This document shows positions 12,733 through 18,443 of a stretch of DNA of 18,443 nucleotides, one piece after another. Within the stretch, counting starts at the first letter, position 1; each line of letters starts with the position of its first letter. A program made the translations under genes and the position numbers. This DNA is from Thermodesulfobacteriaceae bacterium (GTDB taxonomy: Bacteria > Desulfobacterota > Dissulfuribacteria > Dissulfuribacterales > UBA3076). The notes beneath the pieces are model-generated. The model saw nothing but the letters and a program-made list of their open reading frames with translations. It did no database searches and was not told the DNA's origin. The stretch covers positions 1 through 18,443 of the forward strand of contig DTYO01000262.1 of assembly GCA_012961845.1 (NCBI GenBank). Reading direction: 5' to 3'.

Positions 12733-15444
12733 TCATGTGTCCATGAGTTCGTGAACAGACGAGAGCACCCTCTCTCTGTCAAGCTTCATCTGATAATCGT
12801 TGATTCCTGCCTCCAGTCCTCTCTGCCGGTGAGAATCGCCGGTAAGAGAAGTGACGGCAATGACCGGAACATCACTGTTGACTTCATGGCTCCGGATTTT
12901 GCGGGTTAGTTCCAAGCCGTCCATGTGAGGCATCTCTATATCAGTTATCACCAGGTCAATTTCTTCCTGCTTGAATTTTTCCCATCCCTGTCTGCCGTCT
13001 TCTGCAACGACGACGTCATAACCTGCAGCGACCATGTAGGAGCTGAGGAGATTTCTATAAAATGTCGAATCCTCCGCCAGGAGGATCCTGCCTACTCTTG
13101 TTTCATGACAGGAACCGGAAAAGAAGCTCGGATCGTGCAGCTCTATGATCTGATAGATGTCGAGGAATAGTGTAGTGTGGTCATTTATTATCGCGGAACC
13201 CACTATGCCTTCCTGCCTGAACATCTGTTCTTCCACCTCCACAGCCATGTCGAGACTGTCATCGATGCCTGAGACTAGGCATGCGATGTCCTTGTCGTTC
13301 AGATGAAAGACTATAAGGTGGTATTCATCCTGCTCAGGCAGAGGTGAAATGGGCAGATAGTTCTCCAGCCGTATAACCGGAATCGAACGTCCCCTGTATT
13401 GTATGACCTCCTGGCCGCTCACCATCTCCAGATCATCTGGTGTGATTTTGTCCAGACGGCTGACCAGGGCCAGGGGAATGGCAAAGTATTCTTCAGGTCC
13501 TACGGAAAACAGGAGTATGAACTGCCGTTCCTCTGCGGTGACGATGCTTTCCTCCTGCGACAGACTACGCTCCATCGGCTTGTCTGATTGAAGATTCAGA
13601 GCTGCTGTCATGCCGACTACATCCAGTATGAGTGCAACCCTACCATCCCCCATCAGTGTCGTGCCGGCGTAACAGTCGATATGTTTGAGATGACTGCCGA
13701 GAGGCTTCACGACTATTTCTTCCGAGTCGTTGATGCCGTCCACCACCAGGCCGAAATTCTTGTCGCCATTGTTTAGAACGACTATATTCAAACCGTTCCT
13801 GGGTTCTTTTTCCTTCAGGCCCAGTACCCTGCGCAGGCGTATGAGCGGAAGAATCTGGCCCCGCAGCCTGTAATACTCGGAACCGCCCACAATCTGTATA
13901 TTCCGTTCTACGCTCTCGTCCGAAAGTCTGAACAGCTCCACCAGGTTCACCTGGGGGATGGCATAACGCTGACCGGCGGTGTTGACTATGAGAGCCGGTA
14001 TGATGGCCAGGGTGAGCGGGATTTTGATTCTCACCGTGGTGCCCCGTCCAATCCTGCTCTGTATGTCCACTGCTCCTCCGAGCTTTTCTATATTGGACTT
14101 GACCACGTCCATGCCCACACCGCGGCCCGATATGTTTGTCACCTGTTCAGCAGTGGAGAACCCCGCCTGGAAGATCAGCAGCAGGGCATCCCTGTCGGAC
14201 AGTGCTTCTGCCTGGACTTCGCCTAGTACGCCTTTGTCCACGGCCTTCCTACGGATTATCTGTGCGTCTATTCCTGCTCCATCATCCTCTATTTCAATGA
14301 TTACCTGACCGCCTTCGTGGTAGGCCCTCATGGTGAGTGTCCCGCCGGGAGGTTTGCCGTTTGCCGTTCTTGTGTCTGGTTTTTCGATTCCGTGGTCTAT
14401 GGAATTGCGGACCATATGGGTGATGGGGTCTTTGATTATTTCAATGATGGAGCGGTCCAGCTCGGTCTCTGCCCCTTCTATGCGCAGTTGAACCTGCTTC
14501 TTTGCCTGGCGGGCCAGATCCCTGACGATACGGGGGAATTTGTTGAATACGTTGCCTACAGGCTGCATCCTGGTCTGCATGATCTGTTCCTGCATTTCCG
14601 TCACGACCAGACTCATGCGCTGATTGGCCTGTAAAAGTTCCTGATTGTTGAGCTGACCGGCGATCTGAACCATCCGGTTCCTGGACAGCACCAGCTCACC
14701 TGCAAGATTCATCAGGCGGTCAAGCAGATTGACATCAACCCTGATATGGCTCTCGGTCAGTTGAGGAGTCCTTCCAAAGCCTTGTTTCATGTCTGATGCC
14801 TTGTAGGTGGTGGGAGAACTGGACCGCTCCGGTTTTTCCGCTTTCGGTTCCTGCCCGCTGACTGGGGAGACTTTCTCTCCGGGTAAATCCGTTTTTTCAG
14901 ATTCTCCGGAAGTTTCGTCTTTCCGGGATTTGGCTGGACACTGTGTCGGGTTTTCGTCCTCTGGTCCTGCCTGCGCAGAGGCGTCTGTTTCGTTAGTTTT
15001 CGTGCCTTCAGGCGATCCACCCTTCTGATCTGGTGTGGTATCCCGGCTGGTTTCAAGTTTTTCTGCAAAATCCCTGAGCTCTACGATGAAGTCAAGGTGC
15101 TCCAGCTCATCAGGTTCTTTGCCTGTCTGCTCCAGTGACGCAAGGATGGCATTTATGTGGTCCACTGCCTGGAGGAGGACGGTGGTGATTTTTTCATTTA
15201 CCGCAACAATGCCGTCTCTCAGTTTGGACAGTATGTCTTCGGCAAAATGGGCGATTCCCTCCAGTGTATTGAATCCGAAGAAACCGGAAGTTCCCTTTAT
15301 GGTATGGATCGTGCGGAAAATGCTCTTTATCAGTTCCGCATTGTCCGGTTCACTCTCCAGCTCGACGAACTGCTGGTCCAGAAGCTCCATGTTTTCTCTG
15401 GATTCTGCCAGAAAATCTTTCTGGATGTCGTCTTCCATGCCCAT
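12733..15444 (-). CDS. cheA: Hybrid chemotaxis kinase CheA with C-terminal receiver
   Basis: This is the histidine kinase of the cluster. From ATG 15444 it is 903 aa; GGGAG lies nine bases upstream, and an upstream TTG at 15462 is less likely. Domains in order: HPt (about 5-130) with H47 in RTIHTIKG; a low-complexity Glu/Lys/Ser/Pro linker (131-228) where the P2 domain of E. coli CheA would be; the dimerisation helices (235-310); the HATPase with N347 in HMVRNSIDHG, DDGAGID (387-393) and GRGVGMDVV (440-448); two CheW-like domains (about 477-615 and 637-772); and a receiver (785-903) with E791/D792, phospho-acceptor D835, T865 and K887. The usual Pro after the receiver Lys is Leu. The fused receiver may be a phosphate sink or the output. 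Assignment is firm. Confidence 0.95.
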   Translation of the reverse strand: MGMEDDIQKDFLAESRENMELLDQQFVELESEPDNAELIKSIFRTIHTIKGTSGFFGFNTLEGIAHFAEDILSKLRDGIVAVNEKITTVLLQAVDHINAILASLEQTGKEPDELEHLDFIVELRDFAEKLETSRDTTPDQKGGSPEGTKTNETDASAQAGPEDENPTQCPAKSRKDETSGESEKTDLPGEKVSPVSGQEPKAEKPERSSSPTTYKASDMKQGFGRTPQLTESHIRVDVNLLDRLMNLAGELVLSRNRMVQIAGQLNNQELLQANQRMSLVVTEMQEQIMQTRMQPVGNVFNKFPRIVRDLARQAKKQVQLRIEGAETELDRSIIEIIKDPITHMVRNSIDHGIEKPDTRTANGKPPGGTLTMRAYHEGGQVIIEIEDDGAGIDAQIIRRKAVDKGVLGEVQAEALSDRDALLLIFQAGFSTAEQVTNISGRGVGMDVVKSNIEKLGGAVDIQSRIGRGTTVRIKIPLTLAIIPALIVNTAGQRYAIPQVNLVELFRLSDESVERNIQIVGGSEYYRLRGQILPLIRLRRVLGLKEKEPRNGLNIVVLNNGDKNFGLVVDGINDSEEIVVKPLGSHLKHIDCYAGTTLMGDGRVALILDVVGMTAALNLQSDKPMERSLSQEESIVTAEERQFILLFSVGPEEYFAIPLALVSRLDKITPDDLEMVSGQEVIQYRGRSIPVIRLENYLPISPLPEQDEYHLIVFHLNDKDIACLVSGIDDSLDMAVEVEEQMFRQEGIVGSAIINDHTTLFLDIYQIIELHDPSFFSGSCHETRVGRILLAEDSTFYRNLLSSYMVAAGYDVVVAEDGRQGWEKFKQEEIDLVITDIEMPHMDGLELTRKIRSHEVNSDVPVIAVTSLTGDSHRQRGLEAGINDYQMKLDRERVLSSVHELMDT

Positions 15445-15494
15445 ATATTTTTTCTCCCGCAATCAGTGCCCTGCGAATGCAGTGGGTCTGATGT

Positions 15495-16448
15495 TCATGC
15501 CTTCTTGTCCCTTTTCTGCCAGCATACAGCCCTGGCGAAAATCCTGCGTTTCATGCATGAAGGCATGCCCACAGGGGTCTCAGTTGCTCCCAGGAACAGA
15601 TACCCGCCTGGTTTAAGGACTTCTATGAGTCTGGACAGGACCTGTTGTTTGGAGGTTTTTTCAAAGTAGATCAGGACGTAGCGGCACAGGATCAGATCAA
15701 ATGTGCCGAGCATCCTGAATGGTTCAAGGAGGTTGAGGCGTCTGAATCTCACCAGCTTCTTGAGTTTCTCGTCAGCCAGCCAGAAGTTTTCATGTTTCTT
15801 TAGATACCGTGTCCTGTAATTCTTCGGCAGACCACGGTCTGCTTCCACCTGTGTAAAACGCCCGGCAATTCCCTTCTGGATGGCGTTCCGCGATATGTCG
15901 GTGGCGGTGATTTCTACCTTCCATCTAGAAAGTTCCGGAAAACAGTCAGTTATGATCATTGCCAGGCTGTACGGTTCCTGACCGGTCGAGCAGGCTGCGC
16001 TCCAGATCCTGAGTTTGCGTCCGGACCTGTTTGTCTCCATCAGGTCGGGCAGGATTTTCGTCTTGATGGCCTCGAATGGATGGCCGTCACGAAAAAAATA
16101 TGTTTCGTTGGTGGTCAGGGCATCAACTATCTGTTCCTTCAGCCTGGGTGTCATGCTGAACTTGGCCTTGCGGTACAGGTCCTTTATGCCGGACAGCCCC
16201 ATGGACTTGGCCAGTTCATTAAGGCGGCTGTCGAGGAGATACCGCTTGTTCTCCTGAAGGGCGATTCCGCTGGACTGTTTTATGAGTTTGGAAAAAAAAC
16301 GGTGATATTCCGCTGCTCCCGCCAGGCCGGTCAGGCTGTTCTTCCCAGACAAGACATTGTCTGAGGCAGTCACCGGCTGCCTTTCTGTTGCCCCTGGCAA
16401 CCGACAGATGCCGCCAGTCGTTATGATTCTGTCATATTTCCTTGTCAT
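15495..16448 (-). CDS. cheR: Chemotaxis protein methyltransferase CheR
   Basis: CheR methylates glutamates of chemoreceptors using S-adenosylmethionine. The start ATG overlaps the cheB stop in an ATGA, with AAGGAG eight bases upstream, giving 317 aa and translational coupling. After a 45-residue N-terminal extension come the helical N-domain (47-115) with TTNETYFFRD (112-121), then the SAM site IWSAACSTGQEPYSLAM (148-164), ATDISRNAIQ (182-191), and FDLILCRYVLIYFE (250-263). Two family motifs are altered: CRNVLIYF reads CRYVLIYF (Y257) and the usual GHSESL reads GATETP. The catalytic fold is intact as far as can be seen, but peptide or target recognition could differ. It lies 50 bases upstream of cheA. 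Confidence 0.92.
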   Translation of the reverse strand: MTRKYDRIITTGGICRLPGATERQPVTASDNVLSGKNSLTGLAGAAEYHRFFSKLIKQSSGIALQENKRYLLDSRLNELAKSMGLSGIKDLYRKAKFSMTPRLKEQIVDALTTNETYFFRDGHPFEAIKTKILPDLMETNRSGRKLRIWSAACSTGQEPYSLAMIITDCFPELSRWKVEITATDISRNAIQKGIAGRFTQVEADRGLPKNYRTRYLKKHENFWLADEKLKKLVRFRRLNLLEPFRMLGTFDLILCRYVLIYFEKTSKQQVLSRLIEVLKPGGYLFLGATETPVGMPSCMKRRIFARAVCWQKRDKKA

Positions 16449-17647
16449 GCCTGTTTGCTCCTTACGGAAGGCATGCCTGCAGTGCCTGCAAGCTCCATGA
16501 CCGTGTGGGCAATCTTGTCCAGAGGGCATATCCGGTCTGCCAGTCCTGCTTCGGTCACTGCCTTCGGCATGCCCCATACTACGCACGTGTCCCTGTCCTG
16601 AGCCACTATCAAAGCGCCTCTGGACTTGAGCGCTTCCGAACCTTTGAGGCCGTCCTGGCCCATGCCAGTCATGATGATTCCGGTGGTTCTTCCTCCATAG
16701 ATCTTGGCAGCCGATGCAAACAGAAGATCTGCCGCCGGTCTGCAGCTGTTGATTGGAGGTTCCTGGCTCAGATGGATTACCCTGCTGGTTCTTTCAGCTC
16801 TTATGGTCATATGATAGTCGCCTGGGGCAACGTATACAGTCCCTGGCCTTACTGGCTGACGGTCCCTAGCTTCAACCACCCTGAGCCTAGATTTACTGTC
16901 AAGTCTCTGGGCCAGATGAGTGGTAAATACAGGGGGCATGTGCTGGACAAGAAAGATAGGAAGACGGAAACCGGCCGGAAAAACCGGAATCACTTCATTG
17001 AGAGCTCCTGGTCCGCCGGTGGATACGCCTATCACCACTGCTTCCGGTCTCAAACCCCGGGGATACCTTGCAGCCGGTGTCCCGCCCGGTTTGAGAACAG
17101 GTCTTGGGCCGGCCCGCTGAACAGGCTTTGTGACGGTCTTCAGACGCCTGTGTTTTCCGACAGGTTGCACGGGGGTGCACGGCTTGTACTTCCTAGTTTT
17201 TGCCGCTGCCAGACGGGCAGGCCTCAATCCGATGTTCCTCCGGGATGAAGCGGCATAGGCCTTGATTTTGGGAAGGAGCTCCTTTTTTATTGCCTCTACG
17301 CTTTTTCCAAAGGCGCCGTTTCCCGAGGGCTTGGGCACAAAATCGAAAGCCCCTTTCGCCAAGGCTTCCAGTGTGGTGCTCGCCCCTTTGCTGGTCAGCA
17401 TTGAAAACATTATCACTCCAATGTCAAAATGCTGCCTGCGGATTTCATCCAGGGTCCTTAAACCGTCCATCTCCGGCATTTCGACGTCAAGGACCATCAC
17501 ATGCGGCCTGAGATCCCGGATAAGGCGCAGTGCTTCTCTGCCGTTTACAGCAGAGCCCACCACCTTCACGCCGGGTTCTCTGCCTACGGCTTCAGTGAGT
17601 ATCTTTCTGAAGACTACTGAATCATCTACTATCAGAACTTTTATCAT
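16445..17647 (-). CDS. cheB: Chemotaxis response regulator / protein-glutamate methylesterase CheB
   Basis: CheB removes methyl groups from receptors when phosphorylated by CheA. The 400-aa protein has an N-terminal receiver (1-125) with D8/D9, phospho-acceptor D54 in LDVEMPEMDG, and K106. A long, basic, Pro-rich linker (about 130-200) follows, longer than in E. coli. The esterase domain (202-390) carries the triad S209 (GVSTGG), H236 (VQHMPP) and D332 (GMGQDG). It is the first gene of the operon and its stop overlaps the cheR start. Only a weak AGGT-type ribosome binding site precedes ATG 17647. No receptor gene or independent CheY is present in the window. Confidence 0.95.
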   Translation of the reverse strand: MIKVLIVDDSVVFRKILTEAVGREPGVKVVGSAVNGREALRLIRDLRPHVMVLDVEMPEMDGLRTLDEIRRQHFDIGVIMFSMLTSKGASTTLEALAKGAFDFVPKPSGNGAFGKSVEAIKKELLPKIKAYAASSRRNIGLRPARLAAAKTRKYKPCTPVQPVGKHRRLKTVTKPVQRAGPRPVLKPGGTPAARYPRGLRPEAVVIGVSTGGPGALNEVIPVFPAGFRLPIFLVQHMPPVFTTHLAQRLDSKSRLRVVEARDRQPVRPGTVYVAPGDYHMTIRAERTSRVIHLSQEPPINSCRPAADLLFASAAKIYGGRTTGIIMTGMGQDGLKGSEALKSRGALIVAQDRDTCVVWGMPKAVTEAGLADRICPLDKIAHTVMELAGTAGMPSVRSKQA

Positions 17648-17759
17648 GGTGTCTTTACCTAGCCCCTGGTTCCGGACCTGCTCCCGGGATAAAGGTGTCT
17701 TGTTGAAATGCCCTATTCATCGTTTTTCGTTTCCTTATTCCTCCTGGTCATGTTTCGAG

Positions 17760-17775
17760 TGTTCCATGTGGAACA
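17760..17775. promoter_or_regulatory. parS-like palindrome (candidate ParB-binding site)
   Basis: TGTTCCATGTGGAACA differs at one central base from the well-known ParB site TGTTCCACGTGGAACA. The six-base arms TGTTCC and GGAACA are perfect inverted repeats. It is flanked by a further inverted pair, GTCATGT (17747-17753) and ACATGAC (17780-17786), and beyond that CTCCT (17741-17745) and AGGAG (17791-17795). It could equally be an operator for one of the two divergent genes. ParB binding is unproven and the altered ACGT centre is a real weakness. Confidence 0.4.
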
Positions 17776-17919
17776 CCGGACATGACGAAGAGGAGTTTCC
17801 CGGCAGAGTTCCTGCGTATAATTGCCGAATTACCGGGTTCTATGTTTTTATCGAAAAAAAACGGCAAACAATAAAACTTGATTTTTCCAAAAAATGATTT
17901 TTGTTCCCCATCAAGGACT

Positions 17920-17925
17920 TATAAT
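17920..17925 (+). promoter_or_regulatory. Possible -10 element of ileS
   Basis: TATAAT followed by CAGA lies about 195 bases before the ileS start. The same ten bases, TATAATCAGA, occur at 461-470 in the carboxylase promoter region. No good -35 hexamer was found at the right distance, so this is weak. Confidence 0.2.
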
Positions 17926-18118
17926 CAGAGTTAAATACTGGCCGCTGCTATCCTGGTGGTGTAATATGTGCCGCAATTTGCCGTGGCAGTATATGGAACA
18001 CGCAGTGATTGAGGACGTTGAATAGCATTTCCTGGCATGCCGGGCAGCGGTAAGGATGCGGCACTGTTGCCTGGGTATGATCCTGTTACGGAGATGAAAA
18101 ACACAGAGGAAAACAGTG

Positions 18119-18443
18119 ATGAACTACAAGAAGACACTCAATCTCCCGAAAACCAAGTTTCCCATGAAGGCAAATCTGGCCCAGAAAGAACCGGAAATGC
18201 TGAAATACTGGGCAAAAATGGACCTTTATGGAAAACTCAGGGAACAGGGCCGGGGAAGACCAAAGTTTCTGCTCCATGATGGTCCTCCGTATGCGAACGG
18301 GCATCTCCACCTGGGGCATACAATAAACAAGGTGCTTAAGGACATCATCATAAAATCGAGGCAGCTGATGGGTTATGACGCCCCGTATGTGCCCGGCTGG
18401 GACTGCCACGGGCTGCCTATTGAACACAATGTAGAGAAAGAGC
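18119..18443 (+). CDS. ileS: Isoleucyl-tRNA synthetase, N-terminal part (cut by window end)
   Basis: The open frame runs off the end of the window after 108 codons. It starts MNYKKTLNLPKTKFPM, with AGAGGA eight bases before the ATG. The translation contains LHDGPPYANGHLHLGH, the class I synthetase HIGH-type motif (HLGH) in the exact context of IleS. NKVLKDIIIKSRQLMGYDAP and VPGWDCHGLPIE follow, both hallmark IleS sequences. The enzyme charges tRNA-Ile. It is transcribed away from cheB. The assignment is confident although only about a tenth of the protein is visible. Confidence 0.95.
   Translation, partial: MNYKKTLNLPKTKFPMKANLAQKEPEMLKYWAKMDLYGKLREQGRGRPKFLLHDGPPYANGHLHLGHTINKVLKDIIIKSRQLMGYDAPYVPGWDCHGLPIEHNVEKE

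Larger units (their letters stand above)
17648..18118. other. Divergent intergenic region between cheB and ileS
   Basis: This 471-base region separates the minus-strand cheB from the plus-strand ileS. It contains the parS-like palindrome at 17760-17775 within a larger imperfect hairpin (17741-17795). It also holds an A/T-rich tract (about 17845-17905), arms TTGCCG (17822-17827) and CGGCAA (17862-17867), and a TATAAT at 17920-17925. Short frames here, including ten codons from 17994, look non-coding. No T-box motif was recognised in the ileS leader. Confidence 0.5.

Noticed and set aside
17994..18026. Ten-codon leader peptide or T-box control of ileS
   Set aside because: The peptide has a single Ile codon, and no T-box consensus or attenuator hairpin with T-run is visible.
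18037..18279. 80-codon plus-strand frame overlapping the ileS start
   Set aside because: It overlaps a certain ileS N-terminus in another frame and is low in complexity; ileS explains the coding signal.

Overview
The window looks like chromosomal DNA of moderate GC from a Desulfobacterota (former Deltaproteobacteria) organism. This is inferred from gene content: an acyl-CoA carboxylase whose alpha and beta carboxyltransferase halves are fused, a lysine pathway using LL-diaminopimelate aminotransferase (DapL), and a hybrid CheA-receiver kinase. No rRNA, tRNA, CRISPR array or transposase gene was seen.

Layout. 1-502: non-coding DNA with dispersed repeats and the carboxylase promoter. 503-4887 (+): a three-gene biotin-dependent carboxylase operon (biotin carboxylase, fused carboxyltransferase, biotin carrier). 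4914-5192 (-): a small membrane-anchored YHS-type metal-site protein, convergent with the operon. 5276-5523: a second repeat copy, inverted relative to the first, whose end forms the last codons of folK. 5490-10168 (-): folK, dapL, a fumarylacetoacetate-hydrolase-family gene, dapB and dapA, transcribed in the order dapA-dapB-FAH-dapL-folK. 10169-10874: a gene-free stretch with a third, degenerate repeat. 10875-12161 (+): a radical SAM protein of unknown function. 12163-17647 (-): a chemosensory operon cheB-cheR-cheA-cheW with no receptor or separate CheY. 17648-18118: a divergent intergenic region with a parS-like palindrome inside a larger hairpin. 18119 to the end (+): the start of ileS.

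How the genes work together. The carboxylase operon should supply a carboxylated acyl-CoA, most simply malonyl-CoA for lipid synthesis. DapA, DapB and DapL make LL-diaminopimelate for lysine and peptidoglycan by the aminotransferase shortcut, and FolK serves folate synthesis. The Che proteins form a nearly complete signalling module whose output is probably the receiver fused to CheA.

The least expected structure is in the intergenic DNA. Two elements of about 248 bp with matching imperfect terminal inverted repeats (118-366 and 5276-5523, opposite orientation) bracket the carboxylase operon. The first splits a second repeated module (46-112 and 374-433) that is contiguous at 10720-10847 upstream of the radical SAM gene. 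They look like non-autonomous MITE-type elements, one of which has supplied a C-terminal tail and stop codon to folK. All alignments were done by eye.
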